Assembly: GCA_963556195.1 (NCBI GenBank)
Contig: OY744528.1
Coordinates: 54,256,060-54,320,059 of the forward strand
Direction: 5' to 3'
Source: Sepiola atlantica
Taxonomy: Eukaryota; Mollusca; Cephalopoda; Sepiida; Sepiolidae
DNA: 64,000 nt
The notes beneath the pieces were generated by a model, which saw nothing but the letters and a program-made list of their open reading frames with translations, was not told the DNA's origin and did not search any database. The position numbers and the translations under genes were made by a program. Position 1 is the stretch's first letter, and each line of letters begins with the position of its first letter. Positions 54,030-64,000 of this stretch are shown piece by piece.

Positions 54030-54860
54030 TGCTTCACTACATAACACATGTTATGCATTGCTTATCTTCGATTTTACAGCACCTGGACTTCCCAAATCGT
54101 CACCCATTTAGTACTGGCTATTTAGTATATGTTGCTTAACTTAATTGTACAGCACCTTGTCTTCCAAAATCATCACCAATTTACCACTGGCCAGGATATG
54201 CGAAGTTAACTTTGATTGTACTGCAGCTGGTCTTCGCAAATCGTCACCCATTTAGTAGTAGCTAGGATATGTGTTCCTTAACTTCTATTATACAGCATCT
54301 GGTCTTCTCAAATAGTTACACATTTAGTACTGGCCAGGATATGCGTTGCTTAACTTCAGTTTTACAGCACTTGGTCTTCCCAAATAGTCACCTACTAAGT
54401 AGTGACCAGGATATTTGTTACTTAACTTCGATTTTACAGCACCTGGTCTTGCCAAATAGTCACCCATTAAGTAGTGGCCAGGATATGTATTGCTTATATT
54501 CGATTGTACAGCACCTGGTCTTCTCAAATCGTCACCCATTTACTATTGCTTAACCTCAATTGTACAAATCCTGGTCTTCTTAAACCGTCACTCATTTAGT
54601 ACTTGCCAGAATATGCGTTTCTTAACTTTGATTGTACTTCACCTGGTCTTCCCAAATTGTCACCTATTTACTATTGGCCAGCATATGCGTTGCTTAACCT
54701 CGATTGTACAGATCCTGGTCTTCTTAAATAGTCATCTCATTAGGATATGCGTTGCTTAACTCTTATTGTACAGAACATGATCTTCCTAAATCATCACCCA
54801 CAGGATTTGTGTTACTTAACCTCGAGTGAACACCACTTTGTCTTCCCAAATCGTTAATTA
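54030..54860 (+). repeat. 72-bp minisatellite, ~11 diverged copies
   Basis: The unit is approximately CTTAACTTCGATTGTACAGC, then ACCTGGTCTTCCCAAATCGT, then CACCCATTTAGTAGTGGCCA and GGATATGCGTTG. Successive TACAGCACCTGG positions (54072, 54148, 54219, 54291) fix the period near 72. Because 72 is a multiple of three, frames stay open across several copies (24-residue repeats), which is a compositional effect. Confidence 0.9.
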
Positions 54861-55290
54861 ACTTCTCCCTTCGAAGGATAATAGTGACAATAGAACGTTT
54901 CTTAATATTCTATTTTCATATTTCTGGACAATGCCAAGTACTTGTTTCTATAAATATGAAATCAATGAGCTCTACTAAAATCATTCTTTCTGGTTCCCAC
55001 TCCCTGTAATAAGGACAATAGTCCGAAGAAAAACGTAATAAAAATGAACAATGATAATGTGACGATGGCATAAAATATTATCCAAACCAATGTACCTATC
55101 AATATGACATCATGTGTGCAAGATAACATTAAAAATTGTGATCACATTAAACGAAAAAAATTTCCATTTGACCCCCACCCCCAAAAAATGAATCACTTTT
55201 TGTAATTTTTCAATATTATTTGCCTGGGGTTATGCCGGTTAAAATAATACCTTCTTTGTGGGTGTTTGTTGTGTATTTTTCAAGTTTTAG
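54861..55290. other. AT-rich stretch, nothing recognised
   Basis: No feature supported. Confidence 0.5.
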
Positions 55291-55335
55291 AGAGACATAC
55301 ATACACACAGATTTTTGCCTTATATATACTGAGAT
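55291..55335 (-). mobile_element. Helitron-like 5' end (inverted), candidate
   Basis: GAGAGACATACATACACACA followed by GATTTTTGCCTTATATATAC resembles the inverted ends at 9700-9732 and 20105-20150. No partner was assigned. Confidence 0.3.
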
Positions 55336-55620
55336 AACAGTTGGATGAACTGAGAAAGAAATAACTGAAAACACGAGGGAGAATCTTAATTCCTAAATTC
55401 ATACACAAAAGCTAATAGTTTAACTTTAACTAGTTCAGGAAGTCTACATTTACTTTTTTTCTGGGTTGTGTATATCTTGGCTTTTATGTAGTTCATTCTG
55501 ATTGCATTGTTTTTTTTTTGTTTTTTTTTGTTAACATAGTTCACCCCAAACAAGGCAGGCCGCCACTGTAGACGTAAGGGGCTACTGAGAAAAATGGTGA
55601 AAATTTGGGAGGGGGTCAAC

Positions 55621-58418
55621 CTAAATTGGGAGCTGTGCAGTGAGATATCTGTTTACATTAGTTTTAAATTTCTGCATGTCAGTACTATCAGGAAAACAGG
55701 AAGCAGGGAGGGAGTTCCAAAGTCCAGCAGCACGAGGAAAGAAGCTTTTGGAGTAGAAAGCTCTTCGGCATCTGAGGACCTCCACAGTGAATGGATGTGA
55801 TTTGGCAGATTGTTGGGTTGATCTAATAAATTTACGTCGTGGGGGCACCAGAGCAGCAAGTTCATCAGAGCACAATCCATTGAAGTACTTGTAAAACAGG
55901 CACAAGGAAGCAACATTGCGGTGATGGGACAGGGACTGGAGCTTGGTTGATAGTGAGGGACCTATTAAGTTGGCGACTCTGTTTTGGACCTTGTCTAAGA
56001 GGGAGAGACAAGTAGATGATGCTCCAGCCCAGATGTGGCAACAATATTCCATGCATGAGCGGATGGTGGCTTTGTAGAGATATAGGATAATATAAGGTGT
56101 GAGAAGTTTACTAGCATGGTAGAGGGAGCCCACCTTCTTTGCAGCAGCCCTGGCAATGTCGTCAATGTATTTATTCCAATTCATGCTATCTGTGAAAGTT
56201 AGGCTGAGGAGTTTGAATGATGAACTCTCAGGTAGGGTGTTATTTGCCATGACAATCGATGATTGAAGAGGTTTCTTGTAATTATTATCTTTGCAGCATT
56301 AAAAGTTACCATCCATTTTTTACTCCAATCTACTACAGACTGGAGGTCATTTTCTAAGGATTCAGCCATTGCCTCAAATATATGTGCGTTGGTTTTGCGC
56401 ACATGACGAGAGTAGAGCGTGGTGTCATCAGCAAATATTCCTATCTCAGTCTCAATGACATCAGGGAGGTTATTTATGAAAATCAGGAACAGTAGATGTC
56501 CAAGGATGGATCCCTGTGGTACACCAGCATTTATGTCATGTTGCTTAGATGAATAACCATCGAGGATAACCTGGATCTTTTTTTTTGTCAACAAGGATTT
56601 AATTATATTAAATATGTGTCCAGTAATACCATATGAGTGCAGTTTTAGAAGCCCTTCATGCCAGACCTTGTCAAAGGCCTTGGATATATCAAGCGCTACA
56701 GCCCTAGCTTCACCTGTCTTGTCCAGTGTATGATATATGCATTCAGAGATGACCGTTAGGATATCTGCAGTAGATCATGCTTGTCTAAATCCGTATTGAT
56801 GATCAGAAAGAAGTTTAGTATTGGTGCCGGACTATTGCTAGATTGATTAATGATTGATTATAGTTTGGAGAGGACAGGGGCCAGCTCAGCAGAGCATTTC
56901 TTTATTACTATTACTGTTATAAGATCAGGCCCACAGGCTTTGGAGGTGTCAAGGTTTTTTATGATGTCTCTGACCTGAGAGGGTGATGACCAGGTTCTCA
57001 AGTGTGGCTTCAGTCCGCAATGGGAATTTAGGGAGGGGGTTGTTTGCCGAGTCCAGAGTGGAATTTAAGTCAAAACGTTGGGCAAGTAGTTCAGCCTTAT
57101 CAGTTGCCGTGCAAACAACATTGTTGTTATTTGACAGCGGGGGGGGATTGTCCATTGTTCATCACACTATTGTAGATTTTCCAGAAATCACAAGTACCTA
57201 GTTTCTGTGACTGAATGCGTTTTTTGGTTATCTCTGTATACCTTCTCTTTGCTTTATCTATCACTACTTTGCAATTATTTCTTGATTCTATAAATTTCTG
57301 TCTATTCGCAGTTGACTTATGGCGGCCGAATTTTTGGAATGCCTTCTGTCTCTCAGCAATAGCAGCTGCACATTCTGAGGTGAAGCATTGAGAAGAGTGG
57401 GGTTTGCTGAAGAATTTATGCGTGGGGACATAAGCATCAATGCCTGCTTTGACCCATTCGGTTAGCTCATTTGCACATCGATCAGCAGGGAGTGAGAAAG
57501 TTTCACCCCATGGGGCGTTGCTGATGTAATCCCTGAGGGATTCAAAATCAGCCTGCTCATAGTTTCTCGTCGTTTTGAGCAACGGCTCTTCAGCTTTTGG
57601 ACGCGTTTTTAAGGTGATAAGTATCATTACCACAACGTGATCAGAGTTTCCGAGCGGTCTATGGGCATTTGCCACACAAGCCTCGGGTAGTGAGGTCAAG
57701 AACAGGTTGAGAAGTGAGGCTTGCTGGTCTTCATGATCAGGAAGGCGGGTCGGAAAAGTGACATCTGTGAGAGGTCGTGAGCTGAGGAGAAATTAAATGT
57801 AGAGTTCCCAGCTGCATCAGTAATGCTGGAGAATCCCAACCAGTCACAGTGGTGTGCATTAAAATCCCCAAATACATGTATTTGGGCATTCGAGGTGAGT
57901 GAGAGTGCTCTATCTAAGCTTTCAGAGACAGAGTCAAGCAGGGTACAGTCCTGGGTCGAAGGAGAACGGTATAAGAGATATAAGTAACTAACTCTGTGAT
58001 GTAAGGTCAATCTAAAGCACATGTAGGCTTGATCATCTGATTCTAACCTATGTTCTCTAATCAAGGGGAGGGTGTTCTGAACATAAACTCCTAGCCTGTG
58101 CATATGTTTGTCAGAGTCCTTACGATCGAGTGGAAGGTAATCAGTCATGTCAAAGTGGTGAGAGGAGATTGAGGATTAAAGTTTTATTTCACTTAGTGCT
58201 AGGATATCCGGGAAGTTTGTCAGGAGAAAAGTTTCTGCGTCGTTAATGTTGTTTCTAAGTCCTCGGATATTTGTGAATGCGAGCCTTAAGGGCAGAGGCG
58301 AAGATGTTTTTTGTTGGGTGTCTGGTTTAGGTTTGTTTTTTTTATTTTGTAAATTCATGTTTGTTGAGATAGAGTAGGGAGGGCAAAGTGGATGTTTGTT
58401 TGGTGCCAATAAGCTCAC
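55621..58418 (-). pseudogene. CR1/jockey ORF2: endonuclease plus RT, frameshifted
   Basis: Endonuclease start: RLAFTNIRGLRNNINDAETF and ILALSEIKL (catalytic E), then in another frame RLGVYVQNTLPLIREHR, YLYLLYRSPSTQDCTLL, VFGDFNAHHCDWLG (D and N) and, across a frameshift, NSDHVVVMI (SDH motif). The connector (57699-57127) ends near FWKIYNSVMNN. In the RT, motif A ALDISKAFDKVWHEG is read at about 56657-56699, AGVPQGSILGHLLFLIFINN follows, and FADDTTLYSRH carries an intact FADD (56424-56435). The C-terminal domain includes LLSLTFTDSMNWNKY, YCCHIWAGASSTCLSLL and AAGLWNSLPASCFP. Several frameshifts and stops separate these pieces, yet all catalytic motifs are recognisable. Confidence 0.93.
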
Positions 58419-58735
58419 ACAAGCAGTCCATTAGTTGTGACTTGGTCCATGGGGGTTGTGGTCTCGAGAAAGTCCACCGGGGATAACTGTAGAGTCCCTT
58501 TCCATGCGCGATATGGCACGTACAGTTACCGACGATATTATGCAACTGTTGATGGAGCAGCCGTTTTTAGCACTACCTAAGAGTTAGTGTTCCAAACTAC
58601 CAGTCGGAAACAGCAGCCAGACAAGCTGTCTAACCTGTACCCTCAACCTGTTGAGAGAGAGGATAGCCTGCGCCCGTGTACTAGTCGGGTATATCCGAGC
58701 CCCCGCAGGTAAAAATAAAATTTAGAAAAAAAAAA
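58419..58735 (-). other. CR1/jockey 5' region
   Basis: It precedes the endonuclease on the minus strand and is moderately GC-rich. No ORF1 domain such as a zinc knuckle is recognisable. An internal promoter would be expected for the family but none can be named from sequence alone. Confidence 0.5.
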
Positions 58736-58749
58736 TTTTTTTTTTCATC

Positions 58750-58752
<3 letters not shown>

Positions 58753-58819
<67 letters not shown>
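58753..58819. repeat. (TA)n microsatellite
   Basis: More than 30 TA dinucleotides followed by ACACAC. Lies at the 5' boundary of the LINE. Confidence 0.95.
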
Positions 58820-58826
<7 letters not shown>

Positions 58827-60965
58827 GTATATATGTAGATATAAGTTCACTGTACACTTATCAGAGGGAATAAAAATTTGAAGATATGTTTCCCTCTCAC
58901 AAGTTAGTACAGATAAGAGATAGACAGCCAGTAGGGTAACAACTGAGAAAAACTAGTTAACTATTTATACAATGAAGGCTACGGAGAAAATGGAGTGAAT
59001 TGAAACTCAAACTTAAATTAAAACACATAAATAAATTTGGTAACGTGATTAGAATTAGTAAAAATATATTTTAAGAGAACAGAAACTCAGCTGAAAACTT
59101 TGGTGAATCTTTTTCATTTTTTTTCATGTGTTATGCAACTGTCAGTAGCAATTCTGTTTCTTTGCTCAAGTGTCCTTTCTATATACCTATCTATGTATGT
59201 TTGCACATTATTTATTTGGTCAGCATTATAAATCGTTCATGTGTTATATTGCACCTTACCGATGGGTGCATAAAATCCTTTACACATGCATGTTGATCTT
59301 CTCATCACCGTTGCCGTCGCTGTGAACCCACGTTGCTTTTCGTCTGTTGATAAAACTCACGCTGACACTAGTTGTTTAGTTTTTTAAACAATATTTAAAA
59401 TGACAGAAACAGAAAACAGGTTGACTTTGTATGCATGTGAGAGAGAGAGAGAGAGAGAAAGAAAGAAAGAAAGAGAGAGAAAGAAAGAAAGAGAGAGAAA
59501 TAGCTCATCTCACTACATCAGCCGGCCGGCATGCTCTCTCCCACCCATTCTTGGGGAGATCCGCCCGACACATCTTCTCTGGTTCAAATCTCACCAGTTA
59601 AGAGAGTGAGAGAAGTCTCACCGGAAGTTATGTGACCCCCCCCCTCAACTTTCATTGGAGTTGACCTCTGACCTTTAAGACCCTTCCACTGAAAACACGG
59701 CTTCCATTATTTAACACTTGTGGCTCCTCTTCCTATTTTGCTTTTCTCCACTTTTTCTTTTCCATTTCATTGCTCTCCATATTGTTCACCTTGGTAATGC
59801 TTTTGATAGTAGCAATCAGTCTCTCTGTATTTTGTGCTTTATTATTATTAGTAGTAGTAGTACTTGTAGTATTTTAATGTAGACCCTGCCGCAGAGTGCT
59901 TTACTAAAAGTTTGGTGCAATTCATTCTGGTTAGTTTTGGAACATACAAGTAACCAACAGACAGTAGTAACAGTGACATTTGTTACATCTTATGAGACAT
60001 TCGGTATCTGAAGGATACTTCATGCCAATTTTGTGCAATTCAGTTGAGTAGTTTGGGAGCCTATTAATGACCAACAGACACTCATGAAATGTTCAATGAT
60101 AATATGGATGACATTTAAGATTCCCTATAGTTTCAATACAAATACATGCATTCAACTAATACTGCACACATGCTTAAAAGAAGTTGTCAACCTTTGAGTG
60201 CATGCACACATTGACCCAATCTGACATAACACCCTTGAATTTAAAAATGTATTCAACCAGCACACATACACACTCATTGTTTAAAGTGAAGTGGTGTGCA
60301 AACATTTAAATATTGGGTCAATAATTGGAAAGCAATATCCTTTCAACTAAATTCAAGAGTGTCTAACATTCAATATCATATTTGAATTTTGATGGGGAAA
60401 CATCAGGAGATGACTGCCCACATCACAGACTGAAGTGAAAGGAGACAGGAAGACTTAATGGTGAAAGATTTGAAAGGGCTGTCTTTTTAATGTTGATCAG
60501 ATTTTTGCTAAACAATGAAATTCATATCATGCCACACCCAATTATTTTCTGCATTAATGTCCACCACAACTACAACAACACAATAAAGTAGGAAGAAAAC
60601 CTGGGTTGGAGGGGGGAGGCGGATGCAGAGGTACCCATACTTTATTCAGACAAAAAAAAAGTTGAAAAAATATGTATGGAACGATTCTAAGAAATATTTT
60701 TGCTATTAAATAAGGGTAATTTTTTAATCATAATCTTTCTGTTTTATGCAATTTTTTATATTTTTATTTTTTTAATTCCTAATCAATGCTGTCAATTTCA
60801 ATGAGTTTATTTATGTATTTTTGTCTTTATTTAAAATATTTCCTTTCATTTTTTGCGTTGCAATTTTTATTTGAATAGGCTTTCATAGTTATGGAACTGA
60901 GTTTGAAGTCATTATAAAATATAGTGAAGTCATCAATACCAGTATCCTAACTGATATTTCCTTTA
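58820..60965. other. non-coding stretch, nothing recognised
   Basis: It contains a GA/GAAA microsatellite at 59438-59500 and a (TAG)n run near 59850-59870. A repeated pair of segments (TNAACCAACAGACANTNNT at about 59951 and 60069) hints at a diverged duplication. No gene seen. Confidence 0.45.
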
Positions 60966-60969
60966 TTGA

Positions 60970-60970
60970 T

Positions 60971-61038
<68 letters not shown>
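60970..61038. repeat. (ATC)n microsatellite, ~23 units
   Basis: Perfect ATC repeats. On the minus strand they read as an aspartate run inside a short frame with no recognisable protein, so no gene is called. Confidence 0.95.
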
Positions 61039-61277
61039 TCGCCATTTTTCCCATCTCCATGTTCACCTTTACCATCACGACCAATAAGGCAGCCACTTTC
61101 AGACTTGACATTGCCTCATTATAATACTCATCAATATCAGCCAGCTTTCTCATTTTTCTCAATAGAAAAAAAATCATATATACTTGATGGTTTTAGAGAG
61201 TTTTTGGATTTTTTTCTTTCTGGCAAATTCTTCAGTATTATATTTAGTCATAGATAGATACATGTGTTCACATTTAT

Positions 61278-61478
61278 TGTAAGAAAACAACTCAGACAAC
61301 TCAGACCCAAGGATAGGTTTTATTATAGTTAAAATTTTTCACCATAACACTGCAACAATAACAAATATATGTATCAGTACACAATTACAATAAAGTATGG
61401 CGACAATGACGCTCGACAGTGTTACCACTGACCAAACATAATAATACAATAATAGTTTTTATTAATATTTTCATAACA
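61278..61478 (-). repeat. 3' LTR of Ty3/gypsy element
   Basis: On the minus strand it starts TGTTATGAAAATATTAATAA (complement ending 61478) and ends TTTTCTTACA (complement of 61278-61287), so the ends are TG...CA as for LTRs. Length about 201 bp. An AATAAAA polyadenylation-type signal is present on the minus strand near 61320. The upstream copy is out of the window, so the boundaries rest on the TG/CA ends and the adjacent polypurine tract. Confidence 0.75.
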
Positions 61479-61490
61479 TTCCCCCCTTAT
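61479..61490 (-). other. polypurine tract
   Basis: The minus strand reads AATAAGGGGGGAA directly upstream of the LTR TGTTATG. This is the primer site for plus-strand DNA synthesis in LTR elements, and its position fixes the LTR start. Confidence 0.8.
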
Positions 61491-61594
61491 TAATTTATAA
61501 TTAGTCAATAAACTGCAGGTACATATAAATACTGCAAATTATTTAAACTACAAATCCAGCCTATCAGGAGGCTTAATAGTACGCCCAGATCTTC

Positions 61595-64000
61595 TTAGAA
61601 CAGAACCGTGGGCTCATCTATTTGCGTTGAGATAGACTTTGGGACAACTTCAATAGCTTTTACAGGGGAACCACCCGGAAATGAATCCATACGATCAGAA
61701 TTAGAATGTTCAACAATCAGAGGCGACTCCTGGGGAGCCAGGTGCTTTACAGAAACAGTGGACTCTCTACCATCTGGATATCTAATATGGGCATAATTAG
61801 GATTAGCCTTCAATAGTTCCACCTCATTAACCAAAGAGTCATATTTAGAAGTACGGGCATGTCTCCTCTGGACTGATCTAGCTTCAGACAACCAAGAAGG
61901 TACAAATGCTTCAGTTGAGGATCTCAATGCATAATTAAACAGTCTTTCATGTAGAGTAACATTAGTTGATGTTGACAACAATGATTTAATAGAATGCAAA
62001 GCATCCGGCAACACAGATTGCCAATATTTTACAGGTAATTTCCTAGATTTTAGTGTCATTGTTATTGCCCTCCAAATAATACTATTATACCTTTCAACCT
62101 GACCATTCCCTTCCGGATTATAGGAAGTAGTTCTACTACATGCTATACCCTTACAAGTAAGAAAATCTCTAAGCAGAACCACAATTTGAATGGATATAAG
62201 CAGGCATACCGAATATAGAAAATAATTGACTAAGACATTGAATGACCGTTTCCGTAGAAACATTACTACAAGGGAATACAAATGGGAACCTTGAATATTC
62301 ATCAATAAAATTGAGGAAATATATATTCTTGTTATTACTAGAAATAGGTCCTTTAAAATCTATGTTTAATCGTTCAAAGGGTTGAGTAGCTTTTATTAGC
62401 CTAGAATTACAAGTTTTACCAAAAACTGGTTTACATTCGGCACAGGTCTTGCATGAAGCAATAACTCTCTTAGCATTATCTATAGATTAAGGTAGATTCT
62501 TAGTTTTAACAAAATGGTATAATTTAGTCATTCCCGGATGACACAGTGTTTCATGAAGGATGTATAAAAATTCATCAGAATGAGTACTGCTAGCACCACA
62601 ATATGCCTTAGAGACTGCATTTGGAGAAATATTTAATTCACCAGGACGGTACACTATATCGAAATCATAACAAGCCAACTCTATCCTCCATCGTGTGATC
62701 TTATCATTCTTTATCTTACTCTTATGTTTCTTATCAAACATAAATCTGACAGATTGTTGATCGGTAAAATGGCGACCTGTTACATAGTGCCTCCAATGGC
62801 AGATGGCTTCAATGATGGCTTGAGCCTCTTTTCCAATTGCAGCATACCGTTTTTCAGATCCTTGTAGAGTTCTAGAAAAGAATGCAACAGGGTTGCGTTA
62901 CTGATTTAACACTGCTGCTATAGCAGATTCTGATGCATCAGTCTCTACTTCAAATGGAATTGATTCATCATTGTGCCAACAGAATTCTCTATATCTCTTT
63001 TCAGTTCATAGAATGCAACTCTAGCTCCCTCAGTAACAGGGAAAACGGTAATTGAACGCAGTAGATGAACTTTACCAGAGTAATTTACTATTCACCGAGA
63101 ATAATATGCAAATAAGCCCAGAGTTTGTCGCAAAGTTTTTTGGTTTGTAGGCAGAGGCAAGTCGTGAAGCAGTTCAAGCCACTTAGGATCTGGTTTAAAT
63201 TCACCATTTTCAATGACATGTCCCAAAATATTCAAGGACTTTGTTGAAAATATACATTTCTCCTTATTGTAAATAATACCTTTTAACTGTGTCCAGGAAT
63301 TTCTTCAGATTGACGTCATGATCTTCTGTCATACCCAAATTGTTATATCGTCCAAATATGCAAATGTGGCACTCAGCTTCTCATCTTCAATAATAGAATC
63401 CATTATTCTTTGAAAACAGGCGACACCATTTGTAATACCAAATGGTATTCATGTAAACTGATAAAGTCCTCCACCTGCTTGGAAAGCTGTATAGGGCCTA
63501 TCTTTCTGTTTAATAGGGATCTGGTGGTAGGCACTCTTCAAATCTATAGTACTAAATATTCTATATTCTGCTATTTTACTTACAATTTCATCAATGCGAG
63601 GTAATGGATAACTGTCAAGTAGAGTAAATTTGTTGATCAGTGTCGAGTAACCAATGGCCAGGCGAGCCTTGCGTGCTTCACTCTTCACTACAACCACTTG
63701 TGCTCTCCAAGGTGAGTTACTAGGTTCGATGATACCTTATTTTAGTAGTCTCTGTACTTCTTTATCAATAAACTTGCGATTTGGAAAAGAATAACGTCGC
63801 GACCTAGTGGCAACAGGTGTTAGCAAATAACTCTGGAGGTTCAACTTCAATAGTATTTAAACTACACACAAGAGGTTGTAATTCGCCACCATAATTCACA
63901 GTTACCGATTTATGTAATTTTTGAAAATCCCTTCCAAGTAAAACATCACTACAAAGATTTGGAAACACTGTCAGTCTGAATCCATCATAAGTTTGACCTT
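61595..64000 (-). pseudogene. Ty3/gypsy pol (PR end, RT, RNase H, integrase), broken
   Basis: From the right edge: FPNLCSDVLLGRDFQKLH carries the LLGRDF end of the aspartic protease (about 63930-64000), then a stop near 63828. RT: RAQVVVVKSEARKARLAIGY, STIDLKSAYHQIPI (motif A D), FGITNGVACFQRIMD and FAYLDDITI with YLDD (about 63341-63364). After stops, RNase H end and HHCC region: MFDKKHKSKIKNDKITRWRI, LCHPGMTKLYHF and CKTCAEC. Integrase: NIDFKGPI (first D), IHSNCGS where HSDRGS is expected, a frameshift, then NPEGNGQVERYN (catalytic E) and a C-terminal DGRESTVSVKHLAP segment ending 61595. The D-to-N change and frameshifts disable it. Confidence 0.9.

Larger units (their letters stand above)
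55518..58735 (-). mobile_element. CR1/jockey-type LINE, nearly full length
   Basis: The minus strand holds a 5' region (58735-58420), endonuclease (58418-57640), connector (57699-56949), RT (about 56950-56200) and C-terminal domain (56250-55621). The 3' end lies at a poly-T run with a G interruption (55508-55529), the complement of an A tail. The 24.2-25.2 kb copy shares the 3' 980 bp. Frameshifts and stops make it inactive. The 5' neighbour is (TA)n at 58753-58819. Confidence 0.92.
61278..64000 (-). mobile_element. Ty3/gypsy LTR retrotransposon, 3' part
   Basis: On the minus strand from the window end: the protease end, RT, RNase H, integrase, a polypurine tract and the 3' LTR. The 5' part (gag, 5' LTR) lies beyond 64000. 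Domain order PR-RT-RH-INT identifies Ty3/gypsy. The integrase and C-terminal phrases resemble the group common in invertebrates near the Mag and related lineages; exact lineage not determined. Frameshifts and stops in every domain mark it as dead. Confidence 0.92.

Noticed and set aside
60947..61177. Minus-strand frame with a long aspartate run
   Set aside because: The run is the (ATC)n microsatellite and the flanking residues match nothing recognisable.

Overview
This is a eukaryotic, AT-rich, intron-scale or intergenic window in which no host protein-coding gene could be recognised. Almost every interpretable stretch is a transposable element, a tandem repeat or a palindrome. The mix points to an invertebrate genome, most likely lophotrochozoan and plausibly a mollusc: Penelope-like elements (PLEs), L1-Tx1-type and CR1/jockey-type LINEs, a Ty3/gypsy element, mariner remnants, Helitron-like ends with internal tandem repeats, tRNA-derived SINEs, and many long (TA)n tracts. 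The species assignment is inference from element content only.

Layout. 1-3.2 kb: AT-rich DNA with perfect hairpins, a Helitron-like repeat block and two small terminal-inverted-repeat elements sitting in (TA)n. 3.18-8.22 kb: a near-complete but frameshifted PLE on the + strand, bounded by direct repeats (pseudo-LTRs) that each contain a textbook hammerhead ribozyme. 8.6-9.6 kb: a dead mariner. 9.6-12.9 kb: Helitron-like ends, a tandem array and a second mariner fragment. 13.9-19.2 kb: an L1-Tx1-type LINE on the - strand with ORF1 zinc knuckle, endonuclease and RT. 20.5-23.5 kb: a duplicated AT-rich repeat, a SINE fragment and a 51-bp minisatellite. 24.3-25.2 kb: a 5'-truncated CR1/jockey LINE. 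26.5 kb: a tRNA-headed SINE carrying a hammerhead fold. 27-30.4 kb: Helitron-like units, two of them head to tail. 30.4-37 kb: a cluster of fold-back elements, a GC-rich tandem block and an 800-bp palindrome. 38-46 kb: palindromic MITEs, a PLE 3' fragment, a second SINE and more fold-back elements. 47-51 kb: a decayed PLE C-terminus and an L1-Tx1 fragment. 52-54.9 kb: several minisatellites. 55.5-58.7 kb: a nearly full-length CR1/jockey LINE. 61.3-64 kb: the 3' LTR and pol of a Ty3/gypsy element running off the window end.

The strongest biological signal is recurrent hammerhead ribozyme architecture in unrelated retroelements: two intact-looking copies in the PLE pseudo-LTRs (3209-3256, 7963-8010), one in a tRNA-like SINE (26502-26553, minus), two decayed copies in another tRNA-SINE family (21.67-21.73 and 42.53-42.58 kb, minus), and a candidate with a self-complementary stem III at the 3' end of a second PLE (40.07-40.11 kb, minus). 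Hammerheads in PLEs and in SINE-like elements of other animals are established knowledge; their co-occurrence here in several element families within 64 kb, especially behind pol III-type tRNA heads, is the observation most worth following. All protein-coding elements seen are disabled by frameshifts, stops or active-site changes.
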